Assembly (NCBI GenBank): GCA_031290885.1
Contig: JAISLQ010000058.1
Location: 1 to 33,963, forward strand
Direction: 5' to 3'
Source of the DNA: Acidaminococcales bacterium
Lineage (GTDB): Bacteria; Bacillota; Negativicutes; Acidaminococcales; JAISLQ01
DNA length: 33,963 nucleotides
Numbering within the stretch: the stretch's first letter is position 1; the number at the start of each line of letters is the position of its first letter. Made by a program: the position numbers and the translations under genes. Shown here in pieces: positions 7,402-15,310 of the stretch. The notes beneath the pieces are model-generated. The model made no database searches and was not told the origin of the DNA. It worked only from the letters and a program-made list of their open reading frames with translations.

Positions 7402-8648
7402 TTGAACATTTTATCATATTTCTTTAAATTACGGGACAAACCGCACAACTTACTTGGCGGATATTTCACTTTCCTCTTTGGTCCAACATCTTCCGGCAAG
7501 GCAGTGAACGAGAAGACGGCCATGCAGACGGCCGCCGTGTACACCTGCGTGAGAATACTCTCCGAATCCATCGCCGGGCTGCCCCTTCACGTCTACAAGT
7601 ACAAAGACGGCGGCGGAAGCGGCGCGCCCCGGAGCATCCGCTGTTCCAAATACTCCACGGCGCCCCCAGCCCTGAGATGACTTCCTTCGTCTTTCGGGAA
7701 ACCCTCATGACACACCTGCTCCTCTGGGGCAACGCCTACGCCCAGATTGTCCGCGACGGGAAAAACAGGGTTCTTGGCCTCTCCCCCCTCCTGCCTGACC
7801 GGATGGAAGTCAAAAGAGCGGCGGGCGGGGAAATCTTCTATTCCTATCGCCGCAGTTACGAGGAGAGCCGACTTGATCCAACAAGCGGCACAGTAATACT
7901 ATCCGGGGAAAACGTGCTGCACATCCCCGGCCTCGGCTTTGACGGGCTCGTCGGCTACTCCCCCATCGCCTTGGCCAAGAGCGCCGTTGGCATGGCCATA
8001 GCCACCGAGGAATACGGCGCGGCGTTTTTCGCCAACGGCGCCAGCCCCGGCGGGGTATTAGAGCATCCGGGAGTGCTGAAAGACCCGCAGAAGGTGAAAG
8101 ACTCCTGGAACAGCCTGTACAGGGGGAGCGGCAACGCCCACCGGGTGGCAGTTTTAGAAGAGGGGATGAAGTTTTCGCCCATAGGCATACCGCCCGAGCA
8201 GGCGCAGTTTCTGGAAACGAGAAAGTTCCAGATAAACGAGATCGCCCGGGTGTTCAGGGTGCCGCCCCACATGGTCGGTGACTTGGAGAAGTCCAGCTTC
8301 TCGAACATTGAACAGCAGTCGCTGGAGTTTGTCAAATACACACTCGGCCCCTGGGTGTGCCGCTGGGAGCAGTCGCTCAACCAGGCGCTGCTGCTGCCCT
8401 GGGAGAAAGCGGAATATTTCATCAAGTTCAACCTTGACGGCCTCTTGCGCGGGGACTACCAAAGCCGGGTGCAAGGCTACGCCATCGGCAGGCAGAACGG
8501 CTGGCTTTCCGCCAACGACATCCGGGAACTGGAGGACTTGAACCTCATACCGGAAGAGGAAGGTGGGGATTTGTACCTCATCAACGGCAACATGACAAAA
8601 CTTAAAGACGCCGGGCTGTTCGGCGGCAGGGATGAGAACAGGCAGTGA
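7402..8648 (+). pseudogene. Phage portal protein, HK97 family, one frameshift
   Basis: It starts at TTG 7402 with a purine-rich GGGGGA upstream and runs about 415 codons. N-terminal landmarks are TFLFGPTSSGKAVNEK-like sequence and AAVYTCVRILSESIAGLPLH, the classic HK97 portal opening. C-terminal landmarks are HLLLWGNAYAQIVRD, ENVLHIPGL, RVFRVPPHMVGDLE and SFSNIEQQSLEFV. Frame is lost between about 7610 and 7623 in a GC-rich run. The second frame continues RAPEHPLFQILHGAPSPE directly into the rest of the protein. The portal forms the dodecameric DNA channel at the capsid vertex. Its end overlaps the protease start by 4 nt (GTGA). Confidence 0.88.
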
Positions 8649-9358
8649 AAAGATTCTGGGACTGGGTTAAAAACGAAACAGCGGGCGAGAACAGGATTCT
8701 GCGACTTTACGGCGTCATCGCCGAAGAAGGCTGGCTGGGCGACGAGGTGACGCCCAGGCTGTTCAGGGAGGAACTGCTTGCCGGCGAGGGGGACATCGAT
8801 GTCTGGATACATTCGCCGGGCGGGGAGGCGTTCGCCGCCGCGCAGATCTACAACATGCTCATGGACTACAAATGCAAGGTCACGGTCAAGATAGACGGCC
8901 TGGCAGCCTCCGCCGCCTCGGTCATAGCCATGGCCGGCAGCCGGGTGCTGATGTCGCCCGTGTCCGTCCCGATGGTTCACCGCTCCTCCATGATAGCGGC
9001 GGGCGATTCGGAGGAAATGCTAAGAGCCAAGGCGCTGCTCGACGAGGTGGACGAGAGCGTGGCCAACGCCTACGAGCTAAAGACCGGCCTGCCCCGCGCC
9101 AAGATAGCGAGGATGATGGCCGCCGAAACCTGGATGAGCGACTACAAGGCGGCGGAGCTTGGCTTCGCGGACGAGGTGATGTTCACGGGGGACAGAACGC
9201 CGCAGAACTTTTCGGCGGGCTTCGTCTTCTCCCACCAGGCGGCGGACAGCCCGCCCGCCGGAAACTTTATGGAAAGAACGGGCGGTACAGAGGAAAAGCC
9301 GGGCGGACGGGTGAAGGCTGCCTCGCTTTATCAGCGGCTTAACCTGCTCCGCCGCTGA
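8645..9358 (+). CDS. Head maturation protease, ClpP-related
   Basis: This 237-residue protein starts with GTG 8645, overlapping the portal stop by 4 nt. The ClpP/crotonase-type fold is visible: IDVWIHSPGGEAFAAAQIYN, KIDGLAASAASVIAMAG with the nucleophile Ser in the ASAAS segment, and PMVHRSSM with the catalytic His. A helical region and a WMSDYKAAELGFADEV segment follow. In HK97-type phages it cleaves the capsid delta domain and scaffold during prohead maturation. The last 50 residues (about 185-237) are low-complexity, Gly/Pro-rich. It is intact, although both neighbouring genes (portal and capsid) are frameshifted. Confidence 0.9.
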   Translation: MKRFWDWVKNETAGENRILRLYGVIAEEGWLGDEVTPRLFREELLAGEGDIDVWIHSPGGEAFAAAQIYNMLMDYKCKVTVKIDGLAASAASVIAMAGSRVLMSPVSVPMVHRSSMIAAGDSEEMLRAKALLDEVDESVANAYELKTGLPRAKIARMMAAETWMSDYKAAELGFADEVMFTGDRTPQNFSAGFVFSHQAADSPPAGNFMERTGGTEEKPGGRVKAASLYQRLNLLRR

Positions 9359-9409
9359 ATGTGTTGCCGCAAAAAAAAATATATGCATTATGGACTGGAG
9401 GAAAACCGC

Positions 9410-10610
9410 ATGAACCAAATATTAGAACTGAGGGAAAAACGCGCCAAAGCATGGGACGCGGCCAAGGGATTTTTAGAGAGCAAACGCGGAGAAAATGGGC
9501 TCATGCCCGCCGAGGACGCCGCTATCTATGACCGCATGGAAGCGGACGTGGTGGCTTTAGGCAAAGAAGTTGATCGTCTGGAGCGCCAGGCGGCCCTTGA
9601 CCGGGAACTGGAAAAGCCCGCGAGCGAAAGAATAACAAACAAACCCTCTCCGGGCGGCGAAGAGGAAAATCCCGGCAGATCCGCCGCCGCCGCCTACAAA
9701 CGCGCCTTCTGGAACGCCCTGCGCGGGAAACTGGTGCCGGACGTGCAGAACGCCGCAGCTCGGAACCGACACTGAGGGGGGCTACCTCGCCCCGGACGAG
9801 TTTGAGCGCACCCTTGTTGAAGCCTTGGAAGAGGAAAACATTTTCAGGAAATTAGCCAATGTTATTACAACTTCCTCCGGCGATAGGAAGATACCGGTGG
9901 TGGCGGGCAAAGGCACAGCCTCCTGGGTGGACGAGGAAGGCGCAATCCCGGAGAGCGACGATTCTTTCGGGCAGGTGTCCATCGGGGCGTACAAGCTGGC
10001 CACCATGATTAAAGTTTCCGAGGAACTCCTGAATGACTCTGTTTTCAATCTTGAAAGCTACATCGCCAAAGAGTTTGCCAGAAGGATTGGCGCGAAAGAA
10101 GAGGAGGCCTTCTTTACAGGCAACGGCACAGGCAAGCCGCTCGGGATTCTCGCCGCGACCGGTGGCGGCCAGGCTGTCGTCACCACTGCCGGGGCGACGG
10201 CCATAACTTTAGACGAAATACTGGATTTGTTCTACAGCCTGAAATCCCCCTACAGAAAAAATTCCGTCTTTGTTTTGAACAACGCCACCGTAAAAGCCAT
10301 CCGCAAGCTGAAGGATTCCACAGGCCAATATCTCTGGCAGCCGTCCATCAAGGAAGCCACGCCTGACACCATTATTAACCGTCCCATGCACACTTCGGCC
10401 TACATGCCGGCAATGGCCGCAGGTGCCAAGACCATTGTCTTCGGCGACTTCTCCTACTATTGGGTGGCCGACCGCCAGGGCAGAGTATTTAAGAGGCTGA
10501 ACGAACTGTTCGCCTCCGCCGGGCAGGTGGGCTTCATGGCCTCCCAGCGGGTGGACGGGCGGCTGATTCTCCCGGAAGCGGTGAAGATACTCCAGCAGAA
10601 GGCTTCCTGA
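9410..10610 (+). pseudogene. HK97-family major capsid protein, one frameshift
   Basis: ATG 9410 follows GGAGGA (9398-9403); about 400 codons. Residues 1-100 are the charged, coiled-coil delta domain (LELREKRAKAWDAAKGFLES to DRLERQAALDRELEKP). The capsid fold follows: GGYLAPDEFERTLVEALEE, IPVVAGKGTASWVDEEGAIP, SEELLNDSVFNLESYIAKE, EEAFFTGNGTGKPLGIL and ending QRVDGRLILPEAVKILQQK. Frame is lost at about 9750-9757: the first frame runs to a stop at 9773-9775, while the next frame resumes at QLGTDTEGGYLAPDEF. A one-base difference restores it. The stop overlaps the next start (ATGA at 10608-10612). Confidence 0.9.
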
Positions 10611-10929
10611 TGCAAGGGAAAATGGCCAGCCTCTTAAACGAAGCCAAGGCGCACCTTGGCGTCACTTCCGGTGAGGACGATGCCCTCATAAAAAGTTACC
10701 TGCGCGCCGCCCTCGACTACGCCGAAAAGTATCAGCACCGCGCGGCCATTATGTACGCAGCTCCCTGTCTCCCGGCACCAGGCAGGCCGTCCTCATGCTG
10801 GCCGCCCACTTTTACGAGAGCAGGGACGGCTCGACCGGGGGCTTTTTCGCCGGCAACACCCACGCCGCCCGCGAAACATGGAACGCCGCCAACTCTCTTT
10901 TGCGACTTGACCGGGACTGGCGGGTGTAG
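10610..10929 (+). pseudogene. Head-tail connector (gp6-like), one frameshift
   Basis: The ATG 10610 overlaps the capsid stop. The first frame gives LLNEAKAHLGVTSGEDDALI and KSYLRAALDYAEKYQHRA, typical of the gp6-like connector family (helix bundle at the portal-tail interface). Frame is lost near 10755; the correct continuation is SLSPGTRQAVLMLAAHFYES, then FAGNTHAARETWNAANSLLR and RDWRV before TAG 10927-10929. The restored protein would be about 106 residues, normal for the family. The ribosome stays in the wrong frame to 10945 in the present sequence, overlapping the next gene. Confidence 0.8.
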
Positions 10930-10931
10930 CC

Positions 10932-11246
10932 ATGCGCTTAGATAAAAGGCTTTCCATCTTGAAACCCGTGTACACGGACAACGGCTCGGGCGGCCAGGAT
11001 GTGGAATACATTGAGGATGGAACCCTGCTGGCGAACGTGAAGGAATTGGAGCCAACAAGCGCAAGCGTCCGGGGCAAGGAAGTGAAGATAGCCAAGTATG
11101 AGGCCGTCGCGAGAAAACAAGAAATGCGGGCGGACTGGCGGCTTGTGTATGAAACCCATGTGCTGGAAGTGGAATACATAGGTAATATTGGCGGCGACCC
11201 GCCCTTTTACCTGAAAATATCTTGCCGGGAAGCGAGGAACGCATGA
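10932..11246 (+). CDS. Phage head closure protein (head-tail adaptor)
   Basis: This 104-residue protein starts RLDKRLSILKPVYTDNGSGG and contains a beta-rich core (DWRLVYETHVLEVEYIG, FYLKISCREARNA). This fits the SPP1 gp16-like head closure/adaptor family, which seals the DNA channel after packaging and offers the tail docking surface. It sits 2 nt after the connector gene and overlaps the gp10-like gene by 4 nt (ATGA), preserving the standard order connector - closure - gp10 - tail completion. The reading frame is intact. Confidence 0.85.
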   Translation: MRLDKRLSILKPVYTDNGSGGQDVEYIEDGTLLANVKELEPTSASVRGKEVKIAKYEAVARKQEMRADWRLVYETHVLEVEYIGNIGGDPPFYLKISCREARNA

Positions 11247-11698
11247 GCGCGCGCGGGGATTTTGTCCGCACAAAAGTAAAAGGGATAAAGTAAGCCTTGG
11301 ACAGCATCGGCAAGTATGACTACAAGGTACAGCTGGTAGCCGAGGAAGCCATAAACAAAGGCATAAAGAACATAAGCCGCCTGGCCAAGAACCGCGTCCC
11401 GGTAAGATCGGGAAAACTAAAAAAATCCGGCCGCTCGCGCTTTGACAAAAAGAACATGAGCGGGCGGGCGCAGTTTAACGCATCCTACGCCCACATTGTG
11501 GAGTTCGGCGCAAAGGGGCACAAGGTGAAGCCCAAAAACAAAAAAGCCATGACCGTAAAAGGCCAGGGCGAAACAACCTTAACAAGCAAAGAGGCCAGCG
11601 TTCCGGCTCTCCCGGCGCGGCCTTTTTTGTTTCCCTCTTTCCAGGAGGAAGTACCGAGCATAGAAAAAGAAATACGGGAGGCAATGAAAAAACCGTGA
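11243..11698 (+). pseudogene. HK97 gp10-family tail component with in-frame nonsense codon
   Basis: An ATG at 11243 overlaps the previous stop (ATGA) and encodes MSARGDFVRTKVKGIK, then TAA at 11291-11293. The same frame continues ALDSIGKYDYKVQLVAEEA, NISRLAKNRVPVRSGKLKKS, NASYAHIVEFGAKGHK and ARPFLFPSF, the HK97-gp10 pattern. Reading CAA for TAA would give one unbroken 151-residue protein, normal for the family, so a single C-to-T change explains the stop. Re-initiation at TTG 11297 could still yield 133 residues, but no ribosome binding site is obvious there. In intact phages this protein helps join head and tail. Confidence 0.82.
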
Positions 11699-12015
11699 TC
11701 AGACGCACGCCGCTCTTAGAACTGCAGACGGCTATATATACCCTGCTGAAATCCTACGGCGCGCCGGTTGTGGACAACCCCGCCCAATTGCCGGAGGGGA
11801 CGTATATAAACATCGGGGAGTACACAGGCAGGCCGGAAAGCAGCAAAGACAGGTTTATTCAGGACGTTACCCTTAATCTTCATGTGTACAGCACCCAGCG
11901 GGCAAAAAAGGAAGTAAACGACTATCTTAACGCCATTACCACCATACTGGAAGCGGCCATGCCGGAAGACATCGGCAACGGCGGGAAACAAATCCCCGCG
12001 CCCTGGGTACGCTAA
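11695..12015 (+). CDS. Tail completion protein, DUF3168-like, possibly truncated
   Basis: GTG 11695 overlaps the previous stop by 4 nt; 106 residues. LLELQTAIYTLLKSYGAPVV, a short GTYINIGEYTG strand and FIQDVTLNLHVYSTQRAKKE, followed by an ITTILEAA helix, match the layout of DUF3168/gp17-like tail completion proteins. The typical C-terminal strand region appears missing: after PEDIGNGGKQIPAPW the protein stops at once, and the next ribosome binding site lies 25 nt on. A small deletion or frameshift at the end is likely but cannot be shown from this window. Confidence 0.65.
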   Translation: MIRRTPLLELQTAIYTLLKSYGAPVVDNPAQLPEGTYINIGEYTGRPESSKDRFIQDVTLNLHVYSTQRAKKEVNDYLNAITTILEAAMPEDIGNGGKQIPAPWVR

Positions 12016-12054
12016 GCATTTTAAACCAAAAATACGCAAAGGAGTGAGAAATAA

Positions 12055-12543
12055 TTGCCACAGATAATTCTGCCGGATTTCCCCAATACATCCGAAGCGA
12101 CGGTAGGCAAAGACTATTTAATTTTTATAAAAACAGGCGCGGCGACGCTGGAAGCCTCCACCTACAAACTTATCGGCGGGCAAAGGGGCGGCGACAGAAG
12201 CGTAAAAGCAAACGAAATAGATGCCTCGGACAAAACCTCGGACGGATGGGGCTCATTTTTGCCTGGCACAAAAGAGTGGACGATAGACCTTGACCAGATT
12301 GCCATCTTAAATGACGAGGGCGCGGACACCCTGATGCAGGCACTCCTCAATGACAAAAAAGTATACATTTTACAACGCCACGCGAGCGGCAAAGCGGTCA
12401 AAGGCTGGATGAGCTGCCTTGAGCAGACGCTCGGCTCGCCGCACGATGATGTCGGCACTATTTCCGGCTCCTTGAAGGGCGTGGGCAAGCCGGAATTCGT
12501 GGACAACGAGCCTGACCCGCTGGCCGAAGATGATGAGGATTAG
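12055..12543 (+). CDS. Major tail (tube) protein, TP901-1-like
   Basis: TTG 12055 is taken as start because GGAG (12041-12044) lies 10 nt upstream; 162 residues. The sequence shows the tail-tube pattern: VGKDYLIFIKTG, YKLIGGQRGGDRSVKANEID, SDGWGSFLPGTKEWTIDLDQ and a C-terminal TISGSLKGVGKPEFVD with an acidic tail. Such proteins polymerise into the siphophage tail tube. It is the last recognisable structural gene. The expected chaperones, tape measure and baseplate genes are absent, replaced by a minus-strand Abi gene 20 nt downstream. Confidence 0.82.
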   Translation: MPQIILPDFPNTSEATVGKDYLIFIKTGAATLEASTYKLIGGQRGGDRSVKANEIDASDKTSDGWGSFLPGTKEWTIDLDQIAILNDEGADTLMQALLNDKKVYILQRHASGKAVKGWMSCLEQTLGSPHDDVGTISGSLKGVGKPEFVDNEPDPLAEDDED

Positions 12544-12562
12544 GAATTATGTTCTTATACAT

Positions 12563-13486
12563 TCAACGCCGCTTTTTAGACCATCTGTTTCTAACACGAA
12601 AGATGCGTTGAATGCCTTTAGGCTCAGACCCTTTGCGCAATGTCTTTTTCCAGTCGGGAGGAAAACCGATATGCTTTAATTGCACCACTTGCGCATATTG
12701 TTCAGTCAGAGCGGTTATTTCAGATAGAACCTCAGCATCCCACTTGCGTTTGTCAGGGTAAAGCTCCTTTGCAGCCAATATAGCTCCAAACAGTCGCCGC
12801 TTGCTGTCCGCGCTTGCGTTAGCAAAACCGGCGGGGATCGCACTAAAAATACGGTAATATAACCTGCCATAATGGGCGCAAATGTTGCGCAAGTCAGTAT
12901 AGCAGCGCAGCCAACTCTTAACATTCCCCGGCATTGAGTTAAAAAGGCTTTTGGCGAGATACTTTTGGTCGGGAACAAGCAAGTCGGCATAAAATTTAGA
13001 CAGCATGCCGAAAGTGAATATTTCCATTATTACCCAGATGGGGAAAAGTCCGGCGTATTTTTGATTATGGTGCCGCACAAAAAGTGTCGTGCTGTTGTTT
13101 TGTTTTTCTTTATCTATATGCGCAATAAATTTGTCATGCGAGTGCGAACTGTTGTAGTTATTGGCATCTAAATAGCCGGCTGCGCCATATTTGTGCGCGT
13201 GGTAATAAGCGATTTGCGCCTTCACGTAGACTTCAATTTCTTCAATGGCAGAAAAAAGAACGCGGCGCAGTTTCATGTCAAATTCGTACATTTTGAACAC
13301 TGTATAGAAATTGGTTCCCGGCCTATAAGCGCCGTCAGCCTGCTTGAAAGGCAGAAAATATGCGGAGAGTCTGTAATAGTTAAGTTGCGACAAAACTTGT
13401 TCACAGAATTTCTCATCTGAAATAGTGCAACCCCTGACGCGCAACTTTTCCATCTGCTGCTTATAGGACGCAGGCTGTTTCAACAA
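12563..13486 (-). CDS. Abi_2 (AbiD/AbiF) family abortive-infection protein
   Basis: This 307-residue protein on the minus strand matches the Abi_2 layout. The N-terminus (YKQQMEKLRVRGCTI) leads to the hallmark LNYYRLSAYFLPFK. A FDMKLRRVLFSAIEEIEVYV helix and IWVIMEIFTFGMLSKFY follow, then RNICAHYGRLYYR, an R-x4-H HEPN-type motif expected of an RNase. AbiD/F proteins protect against phages by stopping the infected cell; the target here is unknown. Start TTG 13486 has GGAG about 10 nt upstream. The opposite orientation and its position where tail genes should be suggest later insertion or retention as useful cargo. No partner antitoxin gene is visible. Confidence 0.85.
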   Translation of the reverse strand: MLKQPASYKQQMEKLRVRGCTISDEKFCEQVLSQLNYYRLSAYFLPFKQADGAYRPGTNFYTVFKMYEFDMKLRRVLFSAIEEIEVYVKAQIAYYHAHKYGAAGYLDANNYNSSHSHDKFIAHIDKEKQNNSTTLFVRHHNQKYAGLFPIWVIMEIFTFGMLSKFYADLLVPDQKYLAKSLFNSMPGNVKSWLRCYTDLRNICAHYGRLYYRIFSAIPAGFANASADSKRRLFGAILAAKELYPDKRKWDAEVLSEITALTEQYAQVVQLKHIGFPPDWKKTLRKGSEPKGIQRIFRVRNRWSKKRR

Positions 13487-13586
13487 TCCGAAAATCTCCC
13501 AGCAAAAAAATGTCTCCCCTGGGACACATCACACATTACTGTGGAGAGGTGCGGGGAGTCCTGTTGTTTATATTATTGCATTGCGC

Positions 13587-13983
13587 ATGGCACAGTCCGC
13601 GCTTTGCGACGCCACGGCTATTGACGCTGAACTCGCCGAGTTGAGGCGTGAGGTAGAAGTCCATCGCTGAATTATCACGTAAGGCAATCTACGAGAACGC
13701 CAGAACCACCCAAAACCAGGCGGATTTCAACGAGCGCAACAACGGCTATCTCGAACGCCACCGCAAAGCCACAAAGTGGGTTGACGAACTGGAAACCGCC
13801 AAGTGCGAGCGTCTCGCCAAAACTAAAACTCTCGACCGTTTCATCGCAGACATTGAGAAAAGGCTGCTCGTCCTTACCAAGTGGGATGAAGCCTTGTGGC
13901 TTGCGGTAGTGGACAAGGTTACGGTCGCTATGGACGGAACCATGACATTTACCTTCCGCAACGGCGCGGAGGTCGCCGCCTAA
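13587..13983 (+). pseudogene. Serine recombinase, C-terminal remnant with one frameshift
   Basis: Only the C-terminal part of a large serine recombinase remains. The first frame reads ALCDATAIDAELAELRREVE and then meets a stop at about 13668. A one-base change near 13662 (an extra C in GTCCATC) switches to IAELSRKAIYENARTTQN, RKATKWVDELETAKCERL, KTLDRFIADIEKRLLVLT and the end KVTVAMDGTMTFTFRNG before TAA 13981-13983. This is the coiled-coil and terminal region of phage/ICE resolvase-type integrases. The catalytic domain with the active Ser is missing, so the element cannot excise itself. The upstream limit of homology is uncertain. Confidence 0.75.
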
Positions 13984-14019
13984 CTGAAAACGAAAACTCA
14001 CGGCTCGCCGCCCCAGGGT

Positions 14020-14047
14020 CCCCAACGAATCCGCAGATTCGTTGGGG
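14020..14047 (+). terminator. Perfect 12-bp hairpin after the recombinase remnant
   Basis: Arms 14020-14031 and 14036-14047 are exact inverse complements (CCCCAACGAATC / GATTCGTTGGGG) with a 4-nt loop CGCA. There is no immediate T run, only GGGCTTTTTCG some 12 nt later. It may be a terminator, or a structure or recombination site left by the mobile element. The rest of the gap to ssrA (14048-14354) shows two copies of a CAATCGTTAAA-like motif (about 14131 and 14162) but no gene. Confidence 0.45.
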
Positions 14048-14354
14048 TGGGTCAAACGGGCTTTTTCGTGCTTTCAATCGCCCCTAAAACAGCCAATTTC
14101 AAATGTTTGAAAACATAGGCACGGGCAAGGCAAATCGTTAAATTTGAACACCCCTGACGGGGCAATCGTTAAAAGACACTCGGAAACCGCTACGGTTTAA
14201 GTCTTGTAACCGCTGAAAAAGCCCTCCGCCCCTAACCAACTATTGATACAGCCCAAAGCCCCGAAGGCGAAAAAGACCAGTATTACCAGACTTTCGGGCA
14301 AAACAAAAACCACCTACCGACAAAATTTCTTTTATCAATAGATGGTGAATGTTT

Positions 14355-14703
14355 TGGTGGAGGCGAGGGGAGTCGAACCCCTGTCCAAAAGCATTGACGC
14401 AAGACTTTCTCCGGGCGCAGCCGCTTGTTTGAGCGTCGTTCATAAAGCGCCAGGCGGCGGGCTCTTTATTCACCAGCCCAGATTAATTTCCCGCAAGGCT
14501 CCTCCGGGCGAAAAGCCACACGGTAGCCCACGAAATGACGCCTCATCCGGGTTAGTGGGCGCAACCCGGCGAAACGTTAACGGCTTAAGCCGCTAATGCA
14601 AAATTATCTTCTGCGTTTATAAAGGCCCACCGTTTTACGGTCTGATGGAACACCGGCTCGCTTATCTTGCCACAACTGCCCCTGTCGAAACCAGTACGCC
14701 CCC
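14355..14703 (-). ncRNA. ssrA: tmRNA (ssrA)
   Basis: Transfer-messenger RNA that rescues stalled ribosomes and tags the nascent peptide for proteolysis. On the minus strand the 5' end GGGGGCG (14703-14697) pairs with the 3' acceptor strand CGCCTCC, followed by ACCA ending at 14355. The T arm (GGGGTTCGACTCCCC) is present and the tRNA-like start CTGGTTTCGACAGGGGC is typical. The tag reading frame ends with codons for AEDNFALAA and then TAA near 14591, the usual C-terminal ALAA. The resume codon is most likely the GCA of that tag. The CCA is encoded. Length 349 nt is normal. The 3' end of ssrA is a common integration target, and a phage remnant lies on that side. Confidence 0.95.
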
Positions 14704-14737
14704 GGTTTCTCGAAAGGATCTGATTCGTACTTTAATG

Positions 14738-14766
14738 AGTATAGCATGTCCATAGGCAAAAAACAA
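14738..14766 (-). promoter_or_regulatory. ssrA promoter
   Basis: On the minus strand TTGTTT (14766-14761), a 17-nt spacer and TATACT (14743-14738), placing transcription start near 14731, about 28 nt before the mature 5' end of tmRNA. RNase P processing of that extension would be expected. Confidence 0.65.
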
Positions 14767-14845
14767 TACCGCCTGGGGCGGCACACGGAAATCAATTTTC
14801 AAAAAGCGCAGGGAAGACAAAACATATAGTAATTCAGTCTGACAA

Positions 14846-15199
14846 TTATAAAGTCAGGTATAACGCAAAAAAACATTGCGATATGGCGGACACCAAGTCA
14901 TCCGTTCCCGGCAAAATGTCGGCTGTCTCCCGCTTCATGTTTGCCCGGGGTTTTTCTATGGGGCTCAAGTCAGGCGAATATGCCGGCAAAAACAGGATGC
15001 GCGCCTCGTGCCTCCTCGCCAAGCCCTTGGGCTTCTTCTTTCGGGAAGGCTGCCCTGTCCAAGATCATGCTTGACTTACGCGGCACGGGTTTCACAAGAT
15101 CCTTCTTGAACCAATCTTCAAACCTCTCCCCGTTCATTGCGCCAACATAACAGTGCCACGAAACCACTTTTGTGCCCTCTGCGGTTATGCCATACTTAC
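14846..15199 (-). pseudogene. IS630-family transposase remnant (C-terminal part, frameshifted)
   Basis: Minus-strand sequence reads ITAEGTKVVSWHCYVGAMNG and ERFEDWFKKDL, then SSMILDRAAFPKEEA (the second catalytic Asp region of DDE_3). After a frame change near 15015-15025 it continues ARILFLPAYSPDLSPIEKPR, with the conserved YSPxLxPIE and final Glu, to a stop at 14846-14848. This is the last third of an IS630/Tc1-type transposase. The N-terminal helix-turn-helix region and first Asp are missing, as are recognisable terminal inverted repeats. It is an old, dead insertion between ssrA and the XRE regulator. Confidence 0.8.
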
Positions 15200-15267
15200 A
15201 TTATTGTTATATTTTGCCGAAACCTTAATATTTTTTTAGTTGAAACACTATATCATATTAAACATTC

Positions 15268-15310
15268 CCGCGCCGATAGGCTTTTGACCGTCAAAAGCTT
15301 GGCGGCGCGG
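15268..15310 (-). terminator. Long two-part hairpin over the 3' end of the XRE regulator gene
   Basis: Outer arms 15268-15275 and 15303-15310 (8 bp, GC-rich) enclose a small internal loop and inner arms 15280-15288 and 15290-15298 (GCTTTTGAC / GTCAAAAGC, 9 bp). The regulator stop codon (15291-15293) lies inside it. There is no clear T run on the minus strand, so termination is plausible but not proven. Confidence 0.4.

Larger units (their letters stand above)
172..13983. mobile_element. Degenerate HK97-type siphovirus prophage remnant
   Basis: Gene order from HNH endonuclease through terS, terL, portal, ClpP-like protease, HK97 capsid, connectors and tail tube is the standard head-to-tail module of cos-type siphophages of Bacillota. 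Several essential genes are disrupted by frameshifts or a stop codon. No tape measure, distal tail, host-recognition, holin/endolysin, repressor or complete integrase gene is visible. The remnant ends in the C-terminal part of a serine recombinase (to 13983), about 370 nt from the 3' end of ssrA. No flanking attachment repeat was found, so the borders given are those of recognisable phage genes only. Confidence 0.85.

Noticed and set aside
14240-14795. Short frames on both strands around 14240-14795
   Set aside because: They overlap the tmRNA, whose ends, tag and acceptor pairing are clear.
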